DNA of 64,000 nt from Streptomyces sp. 2114.4 (lineage in GTDB: Bacteria; Actinomycetota; Actinomycetes; Streptomycetales; Streptomycetaceae). The stretch covers positions 6,386,001 to 6,450,000 of the forward strand of contig NZ_FYEY01000001.1 in the NCBI RefSeq assembly GCF_900187385.1. The letters run 5' to 3'. The notes beneath the pieces are model-generated. The model ran no database searches, was not told the origin of the DNA, and worked only from the letters and a program-made list of their open reading frames with translations. Below, one piece after another: positions 1 through 9,700 of the stretch (the first letter of the stretch is position 1; each line of letters starts with the position of its first letter). The translations under genes were made by a program, and so were the position numbers.

Positions 1-80
1 CCCAGCACCGGGACAACGTGTACCAGCAGCCCGTGCACATCGGGCGGACCACCGGTGGCGCCGGGCCGCGGAAGGACTGA
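1..80 (+). CDS. C-terminal end of an upstream gene (partial)
   Basis: The last 25 codons of a reading frame that enters from outside the window and stops at TGA 78-80. The tail is polar and glycine/arginine-rich, ending in GPRKD. It shows no recognisable domain. The next gene starts 5 bp later on the same strand, so this is almost certainly the preceding member of the same operon and part of the GTPase/tubulin-like system. Its function cannot be read from this fragment. Confidence 0.7.
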   Translation, partial: QHRDNVYQQPVHIGRTTGGAGPRKD

Positions 81-85
81 GGCAG

Positions 86-2578
86 GTGGCCGAGGAACAG
101 CAGCAGGCGGACGCTTCCCCGGGACCCGCACCCCGGAAGCCGGCCAAAGGCCCCGCTCCCGAAGCGGGCCACAAGGCCAGGGGCGGGGACGGCGACGACC
201 GGCCGCGTGGGGAAGAAGGAGCGGCGGACGGCGGGGACGCCGCGGACGGCGAGGCGGCGGAGAAGGAGAACGAACGGGAGCGCGCCGCGGGGCGGTTCAG
301 GGAGCACACCCGCGATCCGCTCGCCGAGGCGGAGGGCGAGGACGGCCCCACCGATCTCGCCGCCGCCTCGCGGGCCCGCCGCTCCACCCGGATGCTGTTC
401 GACACCGGCCGGGACCTGAACAGCTTCGACCGTTCGTATATCCAGAGCGCCCATATCGGCGATATCCATCTGCGGATGGACGCCCGCCAGCCCAACGCGG
501 GGATGCGCAGCGGGCCCGTTCCCGACGAGGAGCTGACCCGGCTCCGCCGGCTCCATGTGGAACCGAACGGGTACGTGCAGCTGCGCAATGCGCTCCAGGC
601 CCGCCGGCTGCTGGTGCTCGGTGCCGCGCCCGGTACCGGACGGACCAGCACCGCGCTCTCGCTCCTCGACGAGGTCACCGATCGGGGGGAGAGCGACCAG
701 GGCACGGAGACCGGGACGGGCTCCCGGGTGCGGAGGGTCGATCCGGACGTACGGGGGCTGGCCGGCTCGCTGGAGGAGCGGCGCGGCACCGGGTATTTGC
801 TGGAGCTCTCCCTCGCCGGCCCCGGTGCGCTGCCGCCGGACGAGATGGACCTGGACGGGCTGGCCGCAGCGCTGGACGAGCGCGCCTCGTTCGCGGTGAT
901 CGTCGTGACCGTCGGATCGGCGGCGAACCCGCTGCTGGCCGGCCGGTACGGGATGCGCTGCCCGCCCGTGCCCACACAGGAACTGCTCACCACCCGGCTG
1001 CGGGAACGGCTGGAGGACCGCCTCGCCACGGCGCAAGCCGGCACACCGGACGGCGGGCCCGGGGTGGCGGACCTGCTGAGCAGGGCCGAGGAGCTGGCAG
1101 ACGGGAAAGCGGTCAAGGACGCCGTCGGGCTGGAGGAACTGCGCCCCGCCGAGGCCGAGTTGGTCGCCTCGCTGCTGGCCGGGCATCTGCTGGGTGACGT
1201 CTCGTACGAGGAACTGCTGTCCGGATGCCGGAGCCTGGCCGCGGACCAGGCCCGGGAGTGGTTCGCCGGCGTGGACCGGGCCTTGGCCGCGCTCCCGTCC
1301 GGTACGGAGCCGAGCGCGGGGCGGCCGGGTACGGCGGCCCTCTTCCACCCGGTGGCGTTCCGTATCGCGCTCGCCGTACTGGGCGGCGCCTCGCGCGGTG
1401 CCGTGGCCACCGCCGCACACCTGCTGACCTGGGAACTGTCCGTACAGAGCGATCCGGACAACACGCCCGCACGCCCGCTGTTCTGTGACGACCCGGACTC
1501 CGATCTGGCGCTCTCGCGCGCCGAGGCGACCGACGGCACGGTCGAGGTCGCCGGCACCGAGGTGGGTGCCCAGCTGATCTGGTATCAGGGTTCCGCCCTG
1601 CCCGCCGCGGTGCTGACCGAGATCTGGGACCGGCACTTCCCCGTCAGGGCACCGGTCGTCCGGTGGCTGCGGCTGCTGGCGGACGACCCCCGCCCGCAGG
1701 TGTGGATGCGCGCCGCGGTAGCTGCCGGGGAGCTGTGCGTACGGGACTTCGACCACGGCTACGCCGAGCTGATCCGGCCGCTCGCCGAGGCGTCCACGCC
1801 ACTCCGCAGGATCTTTGCGGCCACCACGCTGGACCAGGCGGCCGGCCACGCCACGCACCGCAAGGCGGTGTGCAAGCTCGTCGACGACTGGAGCAGGTAC
1901 GGGACGAAGCCGCTCCGCTGGACCGCGGCGATGGCGCTGGGTTACGGCAACGCCGCCGCCACGATGGACGACGCCCTGGACGCCCTGGCCCGGATCGGGG
2001 TGCGCGACGACGGGGACCAGCTGGCGGCCGCCTCGTTCAACGTCGTACGGCTGCTGGCTCTTCCGGACGGTGCGCAGGTACTGCGGCGGATGTCCGACTG
2101 GACCCACCACCCACGCGAGGCGTACCAGGACCTCGGTCTGGTGACCACCGTCCGGCTCGCTGTGACCTCCGTGGACGAGGTGCTGAACGACGAGCCCGGC
2201 TCCCCGCTGGCGGACCGCGGGGACTGGCCGCTGCCGCTCGCGCTCGCCGCCACCCGTCCCGAACTCGTCCGCCCCATGGCGGACTTGATGTGGACGGCGC
2301 TCAACACCCCACGGTCGCAGGAGGTGGCGATGGACGCGCTGGAAGCCTTGCTGCGCTCCGCCGTGCGCAGGGGTGGCGGGCAGTGGACCCAGCCGGGTCT
2401 GGCGGCACTGCTGCCCGCGCTGATGCCAAAGGAGCACGACCGGCGGCGGCTGGACTGGCTGCTGCGCCGCATGATGAACGATCCGGAAAATCCGCTCCCC
2501 GACGCGCAGGCGCGCTCCTTGTGGTGGCTCGCCGTCCCGCCGCGGGACCGGACGGGCGAGGAGGAGAGGGATGGCTGA
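86..2578 (+). CDS. P-loop protein with C-terminal helical (HEAT-like) repeats
   Basis: An 830-aa soluble protein of unknown function. The first 100 residues are highly charged and low-complexity (Glu/Ala/Gly/Arg-rich), probably disordered. Near residues 178-188 there is a Walker-A-like loop, GAAPGTGRTS, suggesting nucleotide binding; no convincing Walker B was identified. From about residue 500 onward the sequence is a string of amphipathic helices, with WMRAA, ATTLDQA and TAAMALG-type turns that resemble HEAT/ARM repeats. GTG start with a GGAAGGA-like ribosome site 5 bp after the preceding stop. It overlaps the next gene by 8 bp, so translation is probably coupled. In context I infer a scaffold or sensor ATPase of the system; no specific function is claimed. 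Confidence 0.75.
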   Translation: MAEEQQQADASPGPAPRKPAKGPAPEAGHKARGGDGDDRPRGEEGAADGGDAADGEAAEKENERERAAGRFREHTRDPLAEAEGEDGPTDLAAASRARRSTRMLFDTGRDLNSFDRSYIQSAHIGDIHLRMDARQPNAGMRSGPVPDEELTRLRRLHVEPNGYVQLRNALQARRLLVLGAAPGTGRTSTALSLLDEVTDRGESDQGTETGTGSRVRRVDPDVRGLAGSLEERRGTGYLLELSLAGPGALPPDEMDLDGLAAALDERASFAVIVVTVGSAANPLLAGRYGMRCPPVPTQELLTTRLRERLEDRLATAQAGTPDGGPGVADLLSRAEELADGKAVKDAVGLEELRPAEAELVASLLAGHLLGDVSYEELLSGCRSLAADQAREWFAGVDRALAALPSGTEPSAGRPGTAALFHPVAFRIALAVLGGASRGAVATAAHLLTWELSVQSDPDNTPARPLFCDDPDSDLALSRAEATDGTVEVAGTEVGAQLIWYQGSALPAAVLTEIWDRHFPVRAPVVRWLRLLADDPRPQVWMRAAVAAGELCVRDFDHGYAELIRPLAEASTPLRRIFAATTLDQAAGHATHRKAVCKLVDDWSRYGTKPLRWTAAMALGYGNAAATMDDALDALARIGVRDDGDQLAAASFNVVRLLALPDGAQVLRRMSDWTHHPREAYQDLGLVTTVRLAVTSVDEVLNDEPGSPLADRGDWPLPLALAATRPELVRPMADLMWTALNTPRSQEVAMDALEALLRSAVRRGGGQWTQPGLAALLPALMPKEHDRRRLDWLLRRMMNDPENPLPDAQARSLWWLAVPPRDRTGEEERDG

Positions 2579-3629
2579 GCACGAGGGCGTGGCGCCGGAC
2601 GGGGGCGCGGATCAGGGCGCGGGGCCGGCGGGCCCGTTCCTGCGGGAGTACACACCCGCCGGCCCGTTCCGGCAGACGAGTGCCCGGACGGCCTCGGTGC
2701 TGTTCTACCGGAACGGCGGCTACAGCGTGGCCACCGTCTCCGGTATCCAGCACTACGACAAGCGGGCGCTGGCCCGGCCGCACACCATCTGCGAGATCGC
2801 GCTCGGCACCTTCGAGACCACGCTCCAGATGGAGCTGCCGGCCGCCGGCGGCACCACGTTCTTCAAGGCCGAGGTGGACATCCACTGGGCCGTCAGCGAT
2901 CCCCATCTGGTCGCGACCGAGGTCGTCACCGATGTCGCCAAACGGCTCACCGCGCCGACGCTGGAGCGGCTGCGCGAGGTCTCCGCGGAATTCCCGGTGG
3001 CCCAGGCCGAACAGGCCGACCGCGCCATCACCCGTACCTGCGCCAGCGGGCGCTGGGACGACCTGGGTGCCGAACTCGGCCTGCGGGTGCGGCTGTACGT
3101 CCGTCTGCGGGTGGACGACCGGACCATCCACCACATGGACGGCATCCGCGACGCGCATGCCTCGGCCGAGCTGACCCGGGTGCACCAGAACAAGTTCCGG
3201 GCGATGCTGCAGGGCGGGGAGCTGGACCAGCTCAGCTACATGCTGGCGGCCGAACCCGAGGCCGCCAAGGACTTCTTGGAGAAGATCCGCCAGGAGGGCA
3301 GGCAGGACGAGAAGGAGCGCGTCGACCGGCTCTTCGACATGGTCGACAGTGGCCAGATCCACTCCAGCGACGTGGAGTCGCAGGCGCTGGCTCTCCTCAA
3401 CCGGGGTCGGCAGCACGTCCAGGGGCCCATCGGCTCACTGCCCGCCCGCCGGGACACCCCGCAGCTGGAGACGCCCGAGCCGTTCACTCCGGACTGGGTG
3501 GCTGACGAACCGGCCTCCCGGGCCGGGGGCCGGGCCCACCTGGCCAAGGAGGAGGACGCCGAACCGGAGCCGCCCCGCCGCCGGAGCCGCAGCCGGGACG
3601 ACGGATGGTCCTGGGCGGAGGAGGACTGA
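2571..3629 (+). CDS. SPFH/band-7-like domain protein
   Basis: A 352-aa protein. Residues about 20-190 resemble a stomatin/prohibitin/flotillin (SPFH) fold: beta-rich N-terminal half with FYRNGGY, a segment resembling the SPFH core (EVDIHWAVSDP), then a long helix with heptad-like charge pattern. Residues about 190-280 are a charged helical segment, and the tail is disordered. There is no obvious transmembrane helix, so membrane association would be peripheral or via partners. Start ATG has GAGGAGAGGG just upstream and overlaps the preceding stop. Its own stop overlaps the next start (TGATG). SPFH proteins usually organise membrane microdomains; here that is an inference supported by the membrane proteins encoded on either side. 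Confidence 0.65.
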   Translation: MAEHEGVAPDGGADQGAGPAGPFLREYTPAGPFRQTSARTASVLFYRNGGYSVATVSGIQHYDKRALARPHTICEIALGTFETTLQMELPAAGGTTFFKAEVDIHWAVSDPHLVATEVVTDVAKRLTAPTLERLREVSAEFPVAQAEQADRAITRTCASGRWDDLGAELGLRVRLYVRLRVDDRTIHHMDGIRDAHASAELTRVHQNKFRAMLQGGELDQLSYMLAAEPEAAKDFLEKIRQEGRQDEKERVDRLFDMVDSGQIHSSDVESQALALLNRGRQHVQGPIGSLPARRDTPQLETPEPFTPDWVADEPASRAGGRAHLAKEEDAEPEPPRRRSRSRDDGWSWAEED

Positions 3630-4180
3630 TGGCTGCCGACGGCGGCGCACACACCTCCCCCGATCCGGTCGTGCCGGTGCTGGACGGGGGTCTGCACGGG
3701 CACGGCCGGACGGGGGAACGCATCGCGGAACGACTGCTGCTCACGGTCCGGGAAGACCTCGGCCGGGCCGACTCGAAGGCGGCGGTGCTGCTCTCGGGGG
3801 CGCTGGCACTGCCCGCGTTCCTGATCGGGCGGCACGGCACGCCCGAATGGCACGGGCCCGCCGACATCACGCTGGTCGTCGCGGGGGTGCTCTGGGCGGT
3901 CGCGGTGACCGCGCTGGTCCGGGTGCTCATGCCGCGTACCACCACGCTCCGCAGCGGGAGCGGGGTGACGTTCTTCGGCGACCTGCTGGCGCCACACGAC
4001 CTCGCGCGGCTGTCCGCCGAACTCGCCGAGGCAGCGCGTGATCCGGCCGGGTGGCTGCTCGTCCAGGCCGTGGACGTCAGCTCGATCCTGGCCGCCAAAT
4101 ACCGGGCCATCCGCTGGGGAGTGGGCGCACTGGCCCCTTCGGCAGCACTGGCCCTGGCCTGGGGTCTGACCGCGCGCTGA
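3629..4180 (+). CDS. Small membrane protein resembling the Pycsar-effector transmembrane family (PycTM/DUF5706)
   Basis: The start chosen is ATG 3629, overlapping the preceding stop, giving 183 aa rather than the longer frame opening at 3605. Features of the DUF5706/PycTM family as I remember it: a helix ending in DSKAAVLL leading into TM1 (about 47-66), TM2 (about 79-101), a cytosolic segment starting FFGDLL, then AKYRAIRWG leading into TM3 (about 160-180). Characterised family members are membrane-disrupting effectors triggered by cyclic nucleotides in Pycsar defence. No cyclase is encoded nearby, so activation here would have to come from another component, perhaps the GTPases. Alternative: an unrelated three-helix membrane protein. 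The position inside the operon is firm; the family call is moderately secure. Confidence 0.7.
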   Translation: MAADGGAHTSPDPVVPVLDGGLHGHGRTGERIAERLLLTVREDLGRADSKAAVLLSGALALPAFLIGRHGTPEWHGPADITLVVAGVLWAVAVTALVRVLMPRTTTLRSGSGVTFFGDLLAPHDLARLSAELAEAARDPAGWLLVQAVDVSSILAAKYRAIRWGVGALAPSAALALAWGLTAR

Positions 4181-4255
4181 CCCGCGGCCGGCCCGCGCCG
4201 TCGACGGCGGCGCACCACTACGCACATGACGCAGAGACGAAATAAGGGGACGGCC

Positions 4256-6571
4256 GTGGGAGCAGTCAGGGGAAAACGGCAGAAGAGAAGGGGCTGGGTG
4301 CGCCGCGGTGCGGTCTCCGTATGGGGCGGGGCCGCGGTGCTCGTGTCCCTGCTGGCACCCGCCGGTGCTGATCCGGTGCCGGCGGCGGCGTCCAAGCCGG
4401 CCTTCGCCTCCGTCAACTACGCCGTCGCGGTGGACGAGTCCGCCAGTCTCGCGCCCGCGGACATGAAGGCGGAAAAGGCCGCCGCCGCCCGGGTCGCGCT
4501 GGGCGACGTCTCCTCGTCCTCCCATGTCACGGTCTTCGGATTCGCCGCCGCCGAATCCGGTGACCAGCGGGCCGTGGACCCGGTGTGCCCGCGGACCACG
4601 CTGGACGCGGCGGGACGTGAGTCGATCGGCGGGTGCGTCGGCAAGCTGCGCAGCCGGAAGAAGAGCGAGGGCACCGGCACCGACTTCCCGAGTGCGATAC
4701 GTCAGGGAGTGCACGAACTCAGCACGGGCACCGACCCGTCGGTGCCCAGGGTGCTGTTCCTGCTCACCGACGGGGAGATGGACGTCACCGGCAGCCCCCA
4801 GTACGGCGATGCCGCCCACCGCGAGGCCGAGGGCAGGGATCAGCTGGACCGCGAGCTCAAGAGCGCCGCCGCACAAGGGGTCCAGATCTGGCCGCTGGGC
4901 TTCGGACCCGCTCCCGACAAGGCGCAGCTCGACCGGATGGCCGCGGGCGGATACCAGAAGGGCTGCGTCGAACTGCCCTCCGCCCGCCCGACGGCCGGCA
5001 AGGTCTCCGGGGCGAAGGACGTCGGCCCGATGCTGGAGAAGGCCTTCGCCGCCGCCCATTGCCTGCGCTATCAGCCGGGAACCAGCGAACGGCCCCCCGC
5101 CACCCTGGAGGTCGGCATCTCGCCGCTGGCGACCGTGGGCAGCATCGTGGTCGACAAGAGCGACCCCGCGGTGACGGTCACCTACCTCGACCCCAGCGGC
5201 CACCAGGTCCCCACCTCGGGGACGTACCGGAAATCGCGATTCGAGCTGGCGGGCGCCGGTGACACGGTCGAGGCGCTGAAGATCACCGACCCGGTGCCCG
5301 GCGTCTGGAAGGTGAAGGCCGAAGCCCCCGAAGGGCACCGCTCCCTTCCGGTCGGCGTCAGCGTGCTGTGGCAGGGCGAGCTGCGCGGCGCCCTCACCAT
5401 GAACCCGCCGTCGCCACAGGCCGGACAGCAGGCCACGGTGACCATGCGCCTGCAGACCCGCGAGGGCTACGAGATCAAGGACCCGCACGACTACGCGGGG
5501 CTGCGGGTCCGCAGTGAGCTGACCGGGGACGGTTTCGCCCCGCAGACGCTGCGGCTCGCCGACGACGGGAAGGGGCCCGACCCCCGGGGGAGCGATGGCT
5601 CCTTCACCGGTTCCGTGAAGATCCCGAAGAGCGCCGCCGGGGCACTGAAGGTGAGCGGCACGCTGACGGCCTCGGGGCTGAGCGCCGACACGCGCAGCGA
5701 GAGCGGCCAGATCGCGCCCGGAGTGCTGCCCGTCACCACGGCACTCACCCTGCCTCCCGCGGACGCCCACCCCGGCGGCACGGTCACCGGGAACCTGGCC
5801 GTGCACAACACCAGCGGTACCCGGCACACCTTGCGGCTGTCCGTCGCCGACGTCCAACCCGGGCTGCTCTCCGTCAGCCCGGCCCGGATCGAGCTGAAGC
5901 CCGGTGAGTCCGGAACCCGGAAGGTGACGGTCGAAGTGGCCCCCGAAGGCGTCTTCGGCGACCGCCTCGACGACGACGGCCTGCGGCTCGGCGGCACCGT
6001 CACGGTCGTCGACACCACCGACCACGACCGGACGCTGGTGCGGTCCCCGCTCTCCGTGCCGGTGACGCCGGAGCCCGGCATCTGGGCGAAGTACTGGTGG
6101 GCGTTCCTGTCCGCCGCCGCACTGATCGCGCTGGCCGCCGGGGCGGTCCTCGCCTGGCTGCGGCAACGCCGCATCCGCCGGGACCCGTTCGGCCTGGTGC
6201 TGCAGCTGGTCTCCGAGGACGGCGACATCGTCGCGGAACACCCGGCCGGGCACGGGCACAAGCAGTGGTACGCCTTCGCCGTCGTCGAGCCGCACCGCAG
6301 CCCGCGCATCGAGCGGCGCAGCCACGGCCCGTACGCCGTCCAGCGCAGTCCGGAGGGCGGAGCGGTCCTGCGCAAGCGCGGCGGCGGGCGGACCCGGCTG
6401 CCTGCGCGGGGGCAGGTCCCGCTGACCGACGCGCTGAGCCTCTCCCTCGGCGAGGAGACCCGCAGCACGAAGGTCCGGCGGCCGCGGTCGGCCCGGTCAC
6501 GGACCACCACGGCCGCCACCCCCGCGGCCGGCGAGGGCACAAGCACGAGCACCTACGAGTCGTACCGGTGA
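4256..6571 (+). CDS. Membrane-anchored von Willebrand factor A (VWA) domain protein
   Basis: A 771-aa protein. GTG 4256 is preferred over ATG 4226 because AAGGGGA lies directly before it and the N-terminus becomes a normal signal peptide (basic stretch, hydrophobic core, cleavage near AGADPVPA). The VWA domain spans about 50-260 with the MIDAS motif DESAS near residue 59, GTGTD near 140 and LLTDGE near 170, so metal-dependent ligand binding looks intact. Beta-rich extracellular domains follow to about 605. One transmembrane helix (about 610-635, followed by LRQRRIRR) leads to a cytosolic tail of about 135 residues. It lies 75 bp after the PycTM-like gene and 130 bp before the tubulin-like gene. 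The topology suggests an external sensor or adhesion subunit signalling inward (inference). Confidence 0.85.
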   Translation: MGAVRGKRQKRRGWVRRGAVSVWGGAAVLVSLLAPAGADPVPAAASKPAFASVNYAVAVDESASLAPADMKAEKAAAARVALGDVSSSSHVTVFGFAAAESGDQRAVDPVCPRTTLDAAGRESIGGCVGKLRSRKKSEGTGTDFPSAIRQGVHELSTGTDPSVPRVLFLLTDGEMDVTGSPQYGDAAHREAEGRDQLDRELKSAAAQGVQIWPLGFGPAPDKAQLDRMAAGGYQKGCVELPSARPTAGKVSGAKDVGPMLEKAFAAAHCLRYQPGTSERPPATLEVGISPLATVGSIVVDKSDPAVTVTYLDPSGHQVPTSGTYRKSRFELAGAGDTVEALKITDPVPGVWKVKAEAPEGHRSLPVGVSVLWQGELRGALTMNPPSPQAGQQATVTMRLQTREGYEIKDPHDYAGLRVRSELTGDGFAPQTLRLADDGKGPDPRGSDGSFTGSVKIPKSAAGALKVSGTLTASGLSADTRSESGQIAPGVLPVTTALTLPPADAHPGGTVTGNLAVHNTSGTRHTLRLSVADVQPGLLSVSPARIELKPGESGTRKVTVEVAPEGVFGDRLDDDGLRLGGTVTVVDTTDHDRTLVRSPLSVPVTPEPGIWAKYWWAFLSAAALIALAAGAVLAWLRQRRIRRDPFGLVLQLVSEDGDIVAEHPAGHGHKQWYAFAVVEPHRSPRIERRSHGPYAVQRSPEGGAVLRKRGGGRTRLPARGQVPLTDALSLSLGEETRSTKVRRPRSARSRTTTAATPAAGEGTSTSTYESYR

Positions 6572-6701
6572 CGCGCAGGGCGGGCCGGCGTCTCACCGGC
6601 CCGCGGGCGCACACCGCCTCACGGCCACCGTGCCGCGAGGAATCCACAGACGTATCGAGGACGAACCGGCCGCCGATACGGCCGCATGCGGGAGGGAACC
6701 C

Positions 6702-9700
6702 ATGAAGATCTTCCAGCCGATGCTCTTCGTCGGCCTGGGCGGCACCGGTGGCCTGGTCGGTGCCGAACTCGAACGCAAGCTGCGCGCCGAGCTGTGCGGT
6801 CCGGACGGCGTCGCACTCAGCCACCTCAGCGGCCACGCCCCTTACCAGCTGCCCGACTGCCTCCAGTTCGTGTACGCGGACTACAGCGAGTCCGACCTGC
6901 AGCGGCTGCCCCAGTTCAATGTGGACCCGTCGCTGCGCGCCGCGTACGCCCGTACCTCCCGGGCCACCCACAACCTGCTGCCGAACTTCGACAGTTCACC
7001 GGAGGTGACCAAGATGCTGCGGGCGAGCCTGCGGGACGAGGTCTCCGGCTGGCTGCCGCCGCGCATCGACGAGCCGAAGGTCACCCCGCTCCACAACGGC
7101 GCGGGGCAACTGCCCACCGTCGGGCGCGCCGCCCTGTTCGCCACGCTCCGGCACAGCCTCGCGCCGGTGCTGGAACCCCTCCTCCAGGCGATCGACGCGA
7201 TCGCCAAATCCGCCGGGGAGCTGAGCGAGCTCGGCGGCGGCAAGGTCAACGGCTGCGATGTGTTCGTCGCCTTCTCGGTCGCGGGAGGCACCGGCGCCGG
7301 GATCTTCCTGGACTACCTGCACTTGATCAACCACGCCTTCCAGCTGCGCCGCTTCGACGGGGTGAAGATCTACCCGCTGGTCGTGATGCCGTCCTCGTTC
7401 TCCTCCGCCGCCGGCGGCGGACGGGAGGCGGAGCTCAACTCGGCGCGTGCTCTGGTCGACCTGTTCCGGCTGGTGGACGGGCAGAACGCGCCGACGGAGG
7501 GAGCGGAGATCGGCGACCTGGACCATGACTCCGGTCTGGGCATCCGCTACCCGGGCACGACACCGGTCCGGCTGCGGACCGGCATCCTGCCCACCGCGTT
7601 CCTGTTCAGCCCGACCGCGGGCATCCGCCAGGACGACCTGCGCCGCTCCATCGTCTCCCTGGTGATGTCACTGATCGGCACCGAGCTGGGCGACGGCCGC
7701 TCCCGGGGCCGGACGACCGCGGCCGACGACGACTACCAGACGTTCGCCGCGAGCTTCATCAACCGGGGGGTGCACCGCAGCGCCATGTCCCCCACCGGCA
7801 TCGGCCGGCAGGGGGTCTCCACCAGCCTGGTGGCCTCCATGACCGCCCCCATGGACCAACTGGCCGACCTGGTGGCCGGCCGGCTGCTGCGGGAGGCGGT
7901 CACCGATCTGGTGGAGCGGCCGCGTACCGCGCTGCGGGACACCGCGGTGCCGATGATCCGGCAGTTGTTCGCCGACTCCCATCTCGAAGAACTCTGGGAG
8001 CGCCCGCAGTTGCCCGTACCGGAGCCCGACCCGCTGCCGCGCGGCAGCCGGGCCATCGAGCAGGCGCTCGGCGAACGCATCGCGGACATGCAGCGGCTGC
8101 TGTCCGACCTCCAGTCCATCGCCGACCGGCAGACCGCCTCGATGGCCGACCGGTTCGCCCCGCGCCCCGCCATCGACAAGCTCCTCCAGACCGTGGACCC
8201 CTTCCTCGCCGAGCGCGTCGTGCGGGGCGTCCCGGACAGCGACGAACCGATCGTCCGGGCCGGGTTCCTGGGCATGCTCAACAGCCGCTCCGTCGCCCCC
8301 CAACGCCCGCCGGGGGTGACCGAGCAGCCGCCCAAGACCCCCCGGATCAAGGGCCGGATGGCCGGTATGTCGCCGGCCCGCTGGGGCGACGACGACGTGC
8401 AGGCGGCCCTCCAGGAGCAGGACACCTGGTACCAGTGGCGCAGCCGGATCCTGTGGCATGAGGCCTGGCGGGAGCAGCAGCAGCGCTGGCAGCCCCAGGC
8501 GGACGCGGCCGGGACCGACCTCGGGCGCCTGGTCAACGCCTTCCGCAAACACTGCGACCAGGAGCGCAAGGTGTCCGCGCAGAAGGGCCTCGAACTGTAC
8601 GAGGACCGCACCGGGATCTCCTATCTGCTGCCACCGCAGCGCACCCTCAACCACTTCTACGAGGACCTGGTCACCCGGCTGATCCGCCGGGAGGGGCTGC
8701 GCGACCACGACGACGAGGCCACGCTCCTGCTCAAGATGGTCGACGGGGACACCTGGCGCACGGTCCACTCGCTCAGCCGCCGCAGCCCCGACAGCGCGGT
8801 GGCACTCGTCAAGGCACAGCTGGAAGGCCGCATCACCCGCCTGTTCGCCGAGGGCGGCGAACACCTGGAGGAGCGCCCGCTGCTGCCGTCCATGAGCACC
8901 CTGCTGGCCGCCGCCGCGGGCGACGCGGACGCCACCGACCACGTCAGCAAGGAGGCGCTGGACCTGTTCGGCCGCAAACTGACCGGGCTGCTGCCGGTGG
9001 GCTTCACCCCGGAGGGCACCGGGCCGCTGCGGGTCCTGGTCACGCACCCGCGCGTGCAGGCCGTGGAGGAGGTGCAGGAGTATCTGGGCAAGGCGCTGCG
9101 GCTGCCCTCCGACGCCAAGAACTCCGTGGAGTACCGGGGGGTGGAGAGCGATTCGATCACCGTGGTCCTCTTCCGCAGCGAAATGAGCCTCACCCAGGTG
9201 CCCGAGGCCCGCAAGGTGCTGCGGCAGTGGGCCAGGGCGAAGGACTCCGAGCAGGCCCAGGACGTGCTGCGGTGGCGTCAGCGGCTCGGGTTCCGGGACA
9301 GCTGGATGGTCAGCAGCGAGGAGGACCGCCGCGCCATCCTCCACCGGCTGCTGTGCTGCATGTGGAACGGCCAGGTGGACGTGGTGGACGGCGACTTGGC
9401 GTCGCCGGACCGCGTGCGGCTGAGGCTGTTCCCCGAAACGGGCGACAACGTGCCCGGCGTCCGGCTGCGGCTCGGTGACTTCCCCGGCGGCGTGTCGAGC
9501 TGGGCGGAGCTGCTGCGGGCGTACGAACGCTGGACCGTCCTCGACGACGAACGGATCGTCGAGGACTACTGCCGCGAACTGATGGGGGCTCAGCCGCTGG
9601 GTCTCGCCAGGAGCGGCAGCGCACCGCACCCGCTCTTCGTCGAACTGGTCGAGAAGATCGCCCCGCGCCAGCTGGAACTGCTGACGGACCGCCGGGAGCG

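Noticed and set aside
3236..6325. A very long minus-strand frame opposite the SPFH, PycTM and VWA genes
   Set aside because: Composition is Arg/Gly/Pro/His-rich, it has no domain pattern and it covers three well-supported genes; a GC-codon shadow.
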